NCBI GenBank assembly: GCA_964494385.1
Contig: CAZBSE010000012.1
Span: forward strand, 1-49,563
Length of the DNA stretch: 49,563 nucleotides
Reading direction: 5' to 3'
From: CAZBSE01 sp964494385
Lineage (GTDB): Bacteria > Actinomycetota > Humimicrobiia > Humimicrobiales > Humimicrobiaceae
Position numbers and translations under genes: made by a program. How positions within the stretch are numbered: the first letter of the stretch is position 1; every line of letters starts with the position of its first letter. The notes under the pieces are model-generated. The model was not told the DNA's origin, did not search any database, and saw only the letters and a list, made by a program, of their open reading frames with translations. Of this stretch, positions 1 through 7,911 are shown one piece after another.

Positions 1-1061
1 TAAACTTCTATATTTTTACTTACATTGATACTATCACCCCGGTATGTATAGTAGTAGAAATGATAATAATCCAAAATATCATCGTTTCTTATAAATGACA
101 GGTAGATATAAATATTTCTTAATTTTTCAAAGGTGGTTCCGTCAGTATCATCGTATGTCGGATCAAAGGGTAACCAGCCGTAATCATCGGTATATACCTC
201 AGTCCAGTTATGCCCTATATTCAGGTTATTCATATCTATGGTATAACCTTCTATAAACCGGGCGGGAATATATCTGGCGCGGCACAGGGCAATAAACAAA
301 TCAGAATATTCAGTGCAGTCTCCTCTTCCGGCATTAAGTGCAGCTGCAGCGCCCAGATCACCCGGATTGTAACCGGAATAACTCATGTTCTCCAGGACAA
401 AATCATATATCTGTCTTATTAAATCTATCTGCTTTTTTTCTTTAAAATCTCTGCATGCTTCCTGTATTAAGGGGCTGTCTTTTTCAATATAGTTTTCCTG
501 CTGGATATAGCTTTCGGAAATATCAAGGTCAGTATTTAAAAAATTACCGATTTGAGAGGCTGTGTCCATATCGTAGCGGAAGAGCTCCAGTACCGAAATA
601 ATATCTATTACAAAGCTGTCTTTGGGATCGTCAAGGACAAATCTGGCATAATTGTTGTCATCAGATTTAAAAATTTCTGCAGGTGTTATTGAATAGAGGG
701 TTTCATGTACTTTCTGCCTGGGATAATAGTTATCGGGAACCAGGGTTATAAATTCTATTTTTTCCGTTTTTCCGGGCAGTTCGAAATTATAGGAGATTTT
801 AAGAGTAATTTTTGTGGATTCAGCAGGATAAGTTTCCTCCTCTTCGGCTACCTTTTCATCTATATACTCAGAAGCTTCATCTTGTACTTCTTCTGCAGCC
901 GGTTCCTCCTGAGTATCACTTTCCTGCTTAAGTGAGATGGGTTCCGTATTGCCTTCGGATTGTATTGCGCAGTTATTTAAAAAAGCAGATGTAGGGAACA
1001 GGGAAATGGAAACTACCAGGAATAAAGATATTAATAACTTTTTTGTTGCAGTAGTCTTCAC
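1..1061 (-). CDS. Transglutaminase-like secreted protein (partial, C-terminus off the window)
   Basis: The reading frame is open on the minus strand from a GTG at 1061 to the window edge, about 353 codons. A stop lies directly upstream of the GTG, so this is the earliest possible start; I see no strong ribosome binding site. The N-terminus (MKTTATKKLLISLFLVV...) looks like a signal peptide and is followed by a long Glu-rich, low-complexity linker to about residue 80. The core carries a transglutaminase-like triad in the usual order: Cys249 in GRGDCTEYSDLF, His284 in GHNWTEVY and Asp300 in FDPTYDD. Such domains act as papain-fold proteases, transamidases or peptide-bond hydrolases, often on the cell surface. 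The substrate cannot be told from sequence. The C-terminal end is missing, so further domains cannot be excluded. Confidence 0.8.
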   Translation of the reverse strand, partial: MKTTATKKLLISLFLVVSISLFPTSAFLNNCAIQSEGNTEPISLKQESDTQEEPAAEEVQDEASEYIDEKVAEEEETYPAESTKITLKISYNFELPGKTEKIEFITLVPDNYYPRQKVHETLYSITPAEIFKSDDNNYARFVLDDPKDSFVIDIISVLELFRYDMDTASQIGNFLNTDLDISESYIQQENYIEKDSPLIQEACRDFKEKKQIDLIRQIYDFVLENMSYSGYNPGDLGAAAALNAGRGDCTEYSDLFIALCRARYIPARFIEGYTIDMNNLNIGHNWTEVYTDDYGWLPFDPTYDDTDGTTFEKLRNIYIYLSFIRNDDILDYYHFYYYTYRGDSINVSKNIEV

Positions 1062-1119
1062 TTAAATGTATATGATATAACCCTGGAGCAGGTAAATTAA
1101 TAATGCAATTGGAGATACA

Positions 1120-1305
1120 TTATTTTTCGGGTTTTAATTTCTCTATTTCCTCAGCTATCTTTTCTAGAGAATCAAATATGCAATCAACAGTTTTATATGT
1201 AAAGTCACAGTGGAAGATATCCGGTTTGGTGCAGCTGTCCTTATATTTTAACTCACTGGTGACTATAAATCTCTGTGCGTTAAGGTATTTAATTAGATCA
1301 CTCAT
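1120..1305 (-). CDS. Small hypothetical protein, 61 aa
   Basis: This short minus-strand ORF encodes a hydrophilic protein beginning MSDLIKYLNAQRF and ending in an amphipathic Glu/Lys-rich helix. It has three cysteines and no membrane segment. It lies just upstream of the transglutaminase-like gene on the same strand. The Shine-Dalgarno match is weak (a purine stretch GATAGAAG directly before ATG). The overlapping plus-strand frame has poor, aromatic-rich composition and is taken as the shadow. I do not recognise a family. Whether it is translated is uncertain. Confidence 0.45.
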   Translation of the reverse strand: MSDLIKYLNAQRFIVTSELKYKDSCTKPDIFHCDFTYKTVDCIFDSLEKIAEEIEKLKPEK

Positions 1306-1337
1306 CTTCTATCCCCGGGTTATTTATAAGTAACAAT

Positions 1338-1365
1338 AGTTATCATATAAGAATATGTGATAACT
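1338..1365. promoter_or_regulatory. Inverted repeat AGTTATCA-N12-TGATAACT
   Basis: Perfect 8-bp arms at 1338-1345 and 1358-1365 lie between the divergent genes at 1305 (minus) and 1532 (plus). The inner bases TAT/ATA add partial pairing. The position fits an operator for either gene. No T-run follows, so it does not look like an intrinsic terminator. Function is inferred from position only. Confidence 0.35.
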
Positions 1366-1531
1366 ACTATAAAATCAAATAATTTCTGGCTGAGATTTTA
1401 GAAATCCTGCAGTTTTATTATTTAAGATATTTGTTTATAATCTATAATTAGAATGAAAGCCAGAGGTAAATGCTGGAAAACTTCACGATTTATTATTAGA
1501 AATATATAAGATATAAAAAGGAGGTATAACT

Positions 1532-2395
1532 TTGCCTGAAGAAAAAAAGGGTAAAAGCCCGGTAGAGAGTTTCGGTGATATGATGAAGGAATTTGGTGAG
1601 ACCATAAGTAAGATTTTCAATGATCCGGAGCTGAAAAAAAAGTCAAAAGAATTTGCCAAAAGCGCCGAGGAGTCTGCAAAGACCTTTGGAAAAAGGTTCA
1701 AGGATGAAGGAGTAAAAGATAAATTTAAGGATTTCAAGAAAGCTGCCGGCAATTTTGGCAGCAGCGTATCCGAGTATTTTAAAGGAGACGCCGAGAAAGA
1801 CGAAGAGGCACGTGAATCCGGGTGGGAAAAAAAAATAGACCGGAAAATGGAAGAATTCGGAGAAAAAACTGAAAAGGCAGGACAGGAATTCGGGAAGAAG
1901 ATGGAAAAATTGGGGGGGAAGGTAGATTCTTACTTCAAGGATACCAGGGGCGGCAGGATGGCCGGTTATAGTTTCGCCATTATGTGGAGTGCTGCAATTT
2001 TTGTATTATTTAATTTCTACAGCCAGTACATAGCTTATTATTATAATGATGGAATATGGCATAGATATCCTATGCTGACAGAAAGTTTCAGTCAGTGGCT
2101 GCCCATCGTTTCGGTAGCACTGGTGGCAGCAATAATCGGGAATATTATACTGATTATTTATGACGGATATTTCTTCTATCAGTTGATACATATTATTCTT
2201 AATTTATTCGGCCTGTCTGCCGTTATATCACTGCTGATTATATTTCCATTTAATTTTACGGTATTTCCGGGAGATTTAACCAGCACCCTTAATAATATTA
2301 CCATTGTGGTTCTGGTGTTGATTATTATTGGTATGATAGTGGGCATCATAGTGAGGACAGTAAAGATGATTGTTAATATTGCCAGGGGGCGCTAA
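1532..2395 (+). CDS. Amphipathic-helix plus multi-TM hypothetical membrane protein, 287 aa
   Basis: The gene starts at TTG 1532 behind a strong Shine-Dalgarno sequence (AAAGGAGG, about 8 bases upstream). Two TATAAT-like boxes near 1436-1448 could serve a promoter. Residues 1-145 are very rich in Lys, Glu, Phe and Gly in short repeats of the type FKDFKKA, EFGEKTEKAGQEFGKKMEKLGGK; this is like the amphipathic helices of apolipoprotein- or LEA-like proteins and could lie on a membrane surface. From about residue 150 come four hydrophobic segments (for example SFAIMWSAAIFVLFNF and TIVVLVLIIIGMIVGIIV). No catalytic motif is visible and I do not recognise a family. A membrane-shaping or stress role is possible but is a guess. 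Confidence 0.75.
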   Translation: MPEEKKGKSPVESFGDMMKEFGETISKIFNDPELKKKSKEFAKSAEESAKTFGKRFKDEGVKDKFKDFKKAAGNFGSSVSEYFKGDAEKDEEARESGWEKKIDRKMEEFGEKTEKAGQEFGKKMEKLGGKVDSYFKDTRGGRMAGYSFAIMWSAAIFVLFNFYSQYIAYYYNDGIWHRYPMLTESFSQWLPIVSVALVAAIIGNIILIIYDGYFFYQLIHIILNLFGLSAVISLLIIFPFNFTVFPGDLTSTLNNITIVVLVLIIIGMIVGIIVRTVKMIVNIARGR

Positions 2396-2410
2396 GAACT
2401 ACTTAAAGGC

Positions 2411-2543
2411 GGCTTTCTATCCTTATATTATGGGAAAAGTAAGCGGAAACGGTGAGTAATCCCGGGTATCAGCAGGGGACGCACGAAAGTACGGCGGTTT
2501 ACAATATAAACCTTCGGTAAAAAGGATATCCGGGCAGAAGGAG
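2411..2543 (+). ncRNA. Possible structured RNA leader (unclassified) upstream of the DUF362 gene
   Basis: The space between the membrane-protein gene and the DUF362 gene is unusually GC-rich and purine-rich for this genome and looks foldable. TATCCTT (2418-2424) pairs perfectly with AAGGATA (2522-2528), enclosing the whole stretch. Inside are GGGA/TCCC (2432-2435 with 2460-2463) and a perfect hairpin GGTTTA-CAATA-TAAACC (2496-2512). The closing helix ends about 10 bases before the AAGGAG ribosome binding site at 2538-2543, as expected of a cis-regulatory leader. I could not match it to a riboswitch class from memory. Confidence 0.4.
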
Positions 2544-2551
2544 CAGGAAAC

Positions 2552-3757
2552 ATCAAAGCGGTAAGCATTATAAAATGCGATAGCTATGATAAGAAAGCCT
2601 TGAAGAAAGCCATAAGCAGTTGTGTAGGTCTTCTGGGTGGTTTTAAGAAATTTCTAAATCCCGGAAACAGGATTCTAATAAAACCCAACTTACTTCTAGC
2701 AGCTGCGCCTGACAAGGCAGTTACCACCCATCCGTTATTTATAGAAGCGGTTATCGAGACAATTGCAGCTATTACGGGGACAAGTGAAAATATTGTAATT
2801 GCCGATAGCTTTGGTCCCGGTGTTCCTTATAATAAAAAAGGCATGAAGAAAGTCTATGAGGCCACCGGTATTTTGGATGTTGCAAAAAGAACGGGGTGCA
2901 GGCTTAATTATTCCAATGATTATGAGATTCTTTCCTATAAACAGGGAAGGGTCATAAAGAAAATAGAAGTTATAAAGCCGGTAATTGAAGCGGATGTAAT
3001 AATAAACCTTCCTAAATTTAAAACCCACAATCTAACGGTCATAACCGGAGCAGTAAAGAATATGTTTGGAATTATCCCCGGATTTACCAAAGTCGGGTAT
3101 CATCTGAGGTTTGATGATTTTAAAAAATTCTGGAGCATGCTTCTGGATATAATATCTTTTATTAAGCCCGGTTTGAATATAATGGATGGGATTGTGGGAA
3201 TAGAAGGGGAAGGTCCTGGCAGAAGCGGAACTCCCAGGAAGATAGGCCTGATTATGGCAAGCAGTGATCCTATATCCATGGATGTGATTATGAGCAAAAT
3301 AATGAATATTGATAAGAGGCTCATTCCGCTGTTTGAGATTCTGGAAAAAGAGGGAAAGGAATCTTACGGAGAAGATGATATCAGGGTACTGGGAGAAGAG
3401 CTGTCTGATATCATAATAGATGATTTCAGGATTCCCAAAAGTGCGGGTCAGAAAAAATTAATGGAAAGTAATTTTATAAACACATACATCCTGCCGTTTA
3501 TAAAAAGCTCACTTAACCCCTATCCTTATGTTGACTCCTCAAAGTGCAGCCTTTGCATGACCTGCGTGGAAGTTTGTCCCCAGAATTCTATTTCTCTAAG
3601 CAAGGGAAAAATAAAATTTGACTATAAGACCTGTATAAGGTGTTTCTGCTGCAGTGAGATGTGCCCCGAGGGCGCTATTGCTACAAAATATTCTTTTATA
3701 GGGAATCTGATATACGGAAGACTGAAAATGGCGGGAAGATTGAACAGAAAAAGTTAA
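2552..3757 (+). CDS. DUF362 domain protein with C-terminal 2x[4Fe-4S] ferredoxin
   Basis: The N-terminal DUF362 domain spans roughly residues 1-300 (motifs IKPNLL, VIADSFGPG, INLPKFKTHNLTVITGAVKNM). Then come two cluster motifs, CSLCMTCVEVCP and CIRCFCCSEMCP, for two [4Fe-4S] clusters. Proteins of this family are cytoplasmic Fe-S proteins of unresolved function, some assigned to redox or maturation roles. The start is odd. The family's N-terminal strand (V-S-I-I-K-C-D-S-Y) is encoded in frame from 2561, but no ATG, GTG or TTG occurs between the upstream stop at 2507 and the TTG at 2600. A good Shine-Dalgarno (AAGGAG, 2538-2543) stands 8 bases before an ATC at 2552, which I take as the start, giving about 401 residues. 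The alternative, TTG 2600, has no ribosome site and would remove the conserved N-terminus. Confidence 0.85.
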   Translation: MKAVSIIKCDSYDKKALKKAISSCVGLLGGFKKFLNPGNRILIKPNLLLAAAPDKAVTTHPLFIEAVIETIAAITGTSENIVIADSFGPGVPYNKKGMKKVYEATGILDVAKRTGCRLNYSNDYEILSYKQGRVIKKIEVIKPVIEADVIINLPKFKTHNLTVITGAVKNMFGIIPGFTKVGYHLRFDDFKKFWSMLLDIISFIKPGLNIMDGIVGIEGEGPGRSGTPRKIGLIMASSDPISMDVIMSKIMNIDKRLIPLFEILEKEGKESYGEDDIRVLGEELSDIIIDDFRIPKSAGQKKLMESNFINTYILPFIKSSLNPYPYVDSSKCSLCMTCVEVCPQNSISLSKGKIKFDYKTCIRCFCCSEMCPEGAIATKYSFIGNLIYGRLKMAGRLNRKS

Positions 3758-3787
3758 AATCCGGTCAGGATATGAATTTTCTTAAAA

Positions 3788-4777
3788 TCAGGTACCCTGA
3801 AGGAATTGTTTTATTTCAGCTATGATTTTTTCATTGGTTAAAATTTTACCGGAATGCGGTGAATTCAGCCAGTGGATTTTGGGCCTGCCCAGTTTTTCCC
3901 ATAGCTGTTTTGTTGATTTTCCGGAAAAATAAAAATCAAATTTGGAATTAATCATAAGCACCTTTTCAGGCTTGATTTTATGGGCAAAAGCCAGAGGGTC
4001 GCATAGGAAACACATTTTTGTGGTTGCTTTTTTTAAATCAGGTAAGCCTTCAAGGTCCATTTTAATCTTTTCATTTTTTATTTTTTTAAATTCATTTAAA
4101 AATTCAGGAAAATTGGAATAGAACCTGCTGCATGTTTCTTTACTGCTTGTGCCTTTATGGGTGCAGTCGCCCTTTAATATAAATCTTAGAATTCCATTCC
4201 AGTGGATTTCTTTCCAGTTTCCGCCTCCAAGCAAAAAAATACCTTTGTTTATCCGGCTGTCATTGGCCATGGCAATAAGTGCCACCATGCTTCCAAGACT
4301 GATACCGCTGATATAAATATTTTTTACAGAAAAAATCCTTAATAAAATGTCTATTAATCTTTTAATATCCACAACACCCTGATGAAAAAACCGGAGGGTT
4401 TCAACATCATCATAATATATCATTCTCCGGCCGCTTTTCTCGCCCTCCGGTGTCCTGTTTAGGTGGAAGGGAAGATTTATAAAGGCACACGACAGATCAC
4501 TTCCGGCCATCCTGCTGATGAATCGGTAATAGTTATAGGTACTCTTTATTCTGCTTGAAAATCCATGGACCAGTATTAAGATACCACTGCCCGGGGTATT
4601 TTTTTTAATTGTTTTTTTATTAAAAAACAACCGTGCATAAACCCTGTCATTTATATCTACCCCTGTCCTGTAAGGTGAATCGTAGGTCAGTTTAAATTTT
4701 TTAATAGGACCATCCTTTTGCTTTTCTCTAATTAAGCTGTAATTAAATTTTTTACTGCTGTAATGATATAGTTCCAT
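3788..4777 (-). CDS. Alpha/beta-hydrolase family protein, 329 aa
   Basis: A cytoplasmic alpha/beta hydrolase with no signal peptide. The oxyanion region is ILVHGFSSR, the nucleophile elbow is GISLGS with Ser160, and the probable base is the His in LNSPHSGKIL near the C-terminus. The acid is probably the Asp in NSKFDFYFSG. The best general description is an esterase/lipase or abhydrolase-18-like protein; the substrate is unknown. It is convergent with the DUF362 gene, with about 30 bases between stops. The ribosome site is weak (GGAT about 7 bases before ATG). A long leader runs before the first core strand. Confidence 0.75.
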   Translation of the reverse strand: MELYHYSSKKFNYSLIREKQKDGPIKKFKLTYDSPYRTGVDINDRVYARLFFNKKTIKKNTPGSGILILVHGFSSRIKSTYNYYRFISRMAGSDLSCAFINLPFHLNRTPEGEKSGRRMIYYDDVETLRFFHQGVVDIKRLIDILLRIFSVKNIYISGISLGSMVALIAMANDSRINKGIFLLGGGNWKEIHWNGILRFILKGDCTHKGTSSKETCSRFYSNFPEFLNEFKKIKNEKIKMDLEGLPDLKKATTKMCFLCDPLAFAHKIKPEKVLMINSKFDFYFSGKSTKQLWEKLGRPKIHWLNSPHSGKILTNEKIIAEIKQFLQGT

Positions 4778-4981
4778 AAGCTATCCGGATCTTTTAGTTA
4801 TAAATTATACCCGTAAGCCTCAACCTGTTGTTTTTAAGCAGAAATATTCTTTTATTTAACTGTAATCCATAAATACTATCAAAAATTTTTTTTATTGGAA
4901 ATATGTTAAAAAAAGTTTTTATAATATGTATAATGAAGATAATAAAAAAGTAAACTTTTAATTTAAGATACAGGAGGACTT

Positions 4982-5299
4982 ATGAGCGATAATGAATCAG
5001 GGACCATAAAGGGTATATTCATAGGATTTGCATTGGGGCTTGTAGCGGGAGCGGTTGCAGCATTATTTTTGACTACCAAAACCGGCGAGGAATTGAGGGC
5101 AGATATAAAGAAAATAACCAAAGATATAGCAGACAAGGTAGAGCAGAAAGCAAGCAGAATCAAAAATCTAACCAAAGAAAAATATAACGAAGTTATAAAT
5201 AGTGTCGTTTCAAGTTACGAAAAGGTAAAGGACCTTACAGAAAAAGAAATAGAATTTATAAAAAAAGTGATATCCGAACAAAAGGACGTAACCAAATAA
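4982..5299 (+). CDS. YtxH-like membrane-anchored protein, 105 aa
   Basis: The N-terminus has one Gly/Ala-rich transmembrane segment (IFIGFALGLVAGAVAALFL), then TKTGEELR, the typical start of the YtxH/gas-vesicle-like cytoplasmic helix. The rest is a long charged helix (ADKVEQKASRIKNLTKEKY...) to the C-terminus. The family is widespread, often stress-induced, and of unknown function. ATG 4982 follows CAGGAGG at good spacing. TATAAT-like boxes at 4920-4925 and 4929-4934 could be its -10 element, but no convincing -35 is visible. It stands alone between the hydrolase and the copper operon. Confidence 0.8.
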   Translation: MSDNESGTIKGIFIGFALGLVAGAVAALFLTTKTGEELRADIKKITKDIADKVEQKASRIKNLTKEKYNEVINSVVSSYEKVKDLTEKEIEFIKKVISEQKDVTK

Positions 5300-5431
5300 C
5301 TGTTACCGGTGCCCGGTAATTAGATTATAAATATCCGGCTGTTTTTGGGGTTATGATCCCTGTTATGGAAGAATACAGGACTATATCAGAATTTTTAAAC
5401 TAGCTTTTCTATAATTTTCCCTGTAAAATTA

Positions 5432-5453
5432 ATATATTAGTAGTCTAATATAT
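5432..5453. promoter_or_regulatory. Palindrome ATATATTAG-N4-CTAATATAT upstream of the copper operon
   Basis: Perfect 9-bp arms (5432-5440 and 5445-5453) separated by TAGT lie 64 bases before the first possible start of the copper operon. AT-rich palindromes of this size are typical of metal-sensing repressors such as the ArsR/SmtB or related winged-helix families. No regulator gene is adjacent, so the binding protein is unknown. The rest of 5300-5516 shows only AT-rich intergenic sequence. Confidence 0.4.
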
Positions 5454-5516
5454 AGTAATATTAATATATGTCGCTGTGTATTAATATCAGTTAATCAGGA
5501 AGGAAAGTATTAAATT

Positions 5517-5645
5517 ATGAGTATATTTGCCGTGAAAGCGACAGATAATTTAAACAAAGTTAAGATTTTTAAATATGTCAGGTATTTACTTAAGGGAAAG
5601 GCGAGATGGCAAAAATTAAAGAAACGTATCCCGTACTGGGAATAA
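5517..5645 (+). CDS. Possible 42-codon leader ORF overlapping copZ
   Basis: An ATG at 5517 preceded by AGGAAGGAAAG opens a basic 42-codon ORF (MSIFAVKATDNLNKVKIFKY..., ending KKRIPYWE). It runs past the copZ start at 5606 in another frame and stops at 5643-5645, about 40 bases inside copZ. It could be a leader peptide giving translational coupling, or chance. No family is recognised, and the ribosome site is slightly far from the ATG (about 10 to 13 bases). Confidence 0.25.
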   Translation: MSIFAVKATDNLNKVKIFKYVRYLLKGKARWQKLKKRIPYWE

Positions 5646-5821
5646 GCTGTGCTTCATGCGTAAGCAAGATAGAGTCAGTTCTGGGTAAAACTGATGGAGT
5701 GATCGATGCTGCCGTAAATTTTGCTACGGAAAAATTAACTATCGAATATGAAGATGATAAATTAAACCTGGATCAACTGCAAAAAATAATTAAAAGCATC
5801 GGCTATGAACTTATTACCTGA
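5606..5821 (+). CDS. copZ: Copper chaperone / heavy-metal-associated (HMA) domain protein, 71 aa
   Basis: A single ferredoxin-like HMA domain with the metal site GISCASC (Cys15 and Cys18), followed by V-x-K-I-E as usual for the family. The domain binds Cu(I) with its two thiolates and hands it to the P-type ATPase. It lies 34 bases upstream of copA. The ATPase itself lacks an N-terminal HMA domain, so this separate protein probably supplies that function. ATG 5606 is preceded by AAGGGAAAGGCG. The length is normal for CopZ. Confidence 0.9.
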   Translation: MAKIKETYPVLGISCASCVSKIESVLGKTDGVIDAAVNFATEKLTIEYEDDKLNLDQLQKIIKSIGYELIT

Positions 5822-5855
5822 AACCGGCCGCTTATAGATATAAAAGAAAGAGACC

Positions 5856-7895
5856 ATGGATCAAAAAGCTAAACTCACCCTGGAGGAGAAGAAAGAACTT
5901 GCAGAAAGAAGGATTCAGAGAAAGCTTATCCGGAAGCTGGTAGTGGGAGCTTTCCTGGCGGTTTTAATAATGCTGTCATCCATGAATCTGATACCGGGAC
6001 TTTCGGCGCTTCCTGATAAAGTCAGGTATATTATAATCTTTATTCTTGCCTGCCCCGTTCAAATATGGGTGGGTTCACAATTTTACAGCGGACTGGTCGC
6101 AGTTTTCAAATACAGAACCGCCGACATGAATACCCTTATAGCAGTGGGGACCTTATCTGCCTTTATCTACAGCACCTTTGTTACTTTCTTTTCCGGCTTT
6201 TTTACCAGAACCGGGATAGAGGCGCATATATATTTTGATACGGCTGCAATGATTATGGTACTGGTACTTCTGGGAAGGTTTTTTGAAGCAAGATCAAAAA
6301 GCAGGGCTTCGGGAGCAATAAGGAAACTCCTGAAGTTAAAAGCGCTGAAGGCGGTGGTTATAAGAGACGGAAAAGAGGAAGAAATTGATGTAGACAGCGT
6401 GGCAGAAGGGGACCTTGTACTGGTAAAGCCGGGAGAAAAAATACCCGTAGACGGAGTTATAAAAGAAGGCTACTCTACGGTGGATGAATCTATGGTTACG
6501 GGGGAGTCAATACCAGTCGATAAGAAGATCAAGGATGAGGTAATAGGATCCACCATAAATCTGACCGGTTTTTTAAAATTCAAGGCAACCAGGGTAGGAA
6601 AGGATACCTTTCTCAGCCAGATAGTAAAAATGGTAGAAGAAGCTCAGGGTTCGAAAGCACCCATACAGAGGCTGGCAGACAGGGTCGCGGGCTATTTCGT
6701 GCCTGCTGTTATACTGATAGCGGTAATTACTTTTACTGCATGGCTCATATGGGGACCCAAACCTTCAATAACTTATGCCCTGGTTAATTTTGTATCGGTA
6801 CTTATAATTGCCTGCCCCTGCGCCCTTGGCCTTGCTACCCCTACGGCCATAACCGTCGGTACAGGTATAGGCGCCGAAAACGGTATTTTAATAAAAGATG
6901 CCTCCAGCCTGGAAATGGCTCATAAACTGGACACGATAGTATTTGATAAAACCGGGACATTAACCAGGGGCGAACCCGAGGTAAGCGATATAATCATAGA
7001 AAGCAGTGTTTTCAAAGAAACATCCTGGAAGCTGCTGTCTCTTGCGGCAAGCTCCGAGCTTTATTCCGAACACCCTCTTGCAAGGGCCATAGTGAAAGAA
7101 GCCAGAAAATTAAACTTAAAATTAGAAGAACCGCAGGAATTCGTTTCCATGGCCGGTAAGGGCATAAAAGCAAAAGTAGGCGGCAGGGAAATTATTAAAG
7201 GAAGTTTAAGATTAATGAGGGAAAACAAAATTTCAATCGGCAGCCTTAAGGGCAAGGCGCAGGAGCTTTCAAAAAAGGGACTTACCCCGGTGTTTGTTTC
7301 AATCGACAGAAAGCCTGCCGGAATTATAGCTTTTGCCGATAACCTTAAAAGTAATGCAGCGGAAGTCATCTCAAGATTGTATAAGCTGGGATTGGAAGTG
7401 GCCATGATTACCGGTGACAATAAAAACACGGCACTGGCTGTGGGCAGAAAAGCAGGAATTGACAGGGTTGTTTCAGAAGTTTTACCGGGAATAAAAGCGG
7501 AAGAAATTAAAAAACTCCAGAGTGAAGGAAGAATCGTAGCAATGGTAGGAGACGGCATCAACGATGCACCGGCATTGGCCCAGGCAGATATAGGAATTGC
7601 AATCGGAACAGGAACAGATGTTGCCGTTGAATCCAGCCAGATTACATTGGTCAAAGGAGACCTCTATGGTGTGATCAAAGCAATAATGCTTTCCAGAAAT
7701 ACGGTAAGGATCATAAGGCAGAATTTATTCTGGGCGTTTTTCTATAACCTAATATTGATCCCGGTTGCCGCGGGTGTGCTTTATCCATTTTCAGGCATAC
7801 TCATAAGTCCGATATTTGCAGCAGCGGCAATGGCTTTCAGCAGTATTTCCGTGGTAAGTAATTCGCTTAGGCTTAAAAGACTATCATTATTATAA
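5856..7895 (+). CDS. copA: Copper-exporting P1B-type ATPase, 679 aa
   Basis: A complete P1B-1 ATPase. The transmembrane metal site is IACPCALGLATP near residue 320; the phosphorylation site DKTGTLT is near 364; the SEHPLA nucleotide-binding motif and the hinge GDGINDAPAL near 565 are present. The last two membrane helices carry YN (FYNLILIP) and MAFSS, the residue signature of Cu(I)-transporting members. It exports Cu(I) from the cytoplasm using ATP. There is no N-terminal metal-binding domain; the protein starts with a short charged tail and goes straight into the first membrane helix. It is in an operon with copZ (34 bases upstream) and the CoA-disulfide reductase downstream. Confidence 0.93.
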   Translation: MDQKAKLTLEEKKELAERRIQRKLIRKLVVGAFLAVLIMLSSMNLIPGLSALPDKVRYIIIFILACPVQIWVGSQFYSGLVAVFKYRTADMNTLIAVGTLSAFIYSTFVTFFSGFFTRTGIEAHIYFDTAAMIMVLVLLGRFFEARSKSRASGAIRKLLKLKALKAVVIRDGKEEEIDVDSVAEGDLVLVKPGEKIPVDGVIKEGYSTVDESMVTGESIPVDKKIKDEVIGSTINLTGFLKFKATRVGKDTFLSQIVKMVEEAQGSKAPIQRLADRVAGYFVPAVILIAVITFTAWLIWGPKPSITYALVNFVSVLIIACPCALGLATPTAITVGTGIGAENGILIKDASSLEMAHKLDTIVFDKTGTLTRGEPEVSDIIIESSVFKETSWKLLSLAASSELYSEHPLARAIVKEARKLNLKLEEPQEFVSMAGKGIKAKVGGREIIKGSLRLMRENKISIGSLKGKAQELSKKGLTPVFVSIDRKPAGIIAFADNLKSNAAEVISRLYKLGLEVAMITGDNKNTALAVGRKAGIDRVVSEVLPGIKAEEIKKLQSEGRIVAMVGDGINDAPALAQADIGIAIGTGTDVAVESSQITLVKGDLYGVIKAIMLSRNTVRIIRQNLFWAFFYNLILIPVAAGVLYPFSGILISPIFAAAAMAFSSISVVSNSLRLKRLSLL

Positions 7896-7911
7896 AAGAT
7901 TGGAATATGTG

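Noticed and set aside
2411..2543. Assignment of the leader to a known riboswitch (cobalamin, c-di-GMP, c-di-AMP, Moco, M-box)
   Set aside because: None of the consensus cores I can recall fits; only the foldable architecture is supported.
7061..7654. 197-residue minus-strand ORF inside copA
   Set aside because: Antisense of conserved ATPase motifs, with no ribosome site and low-quality composition.
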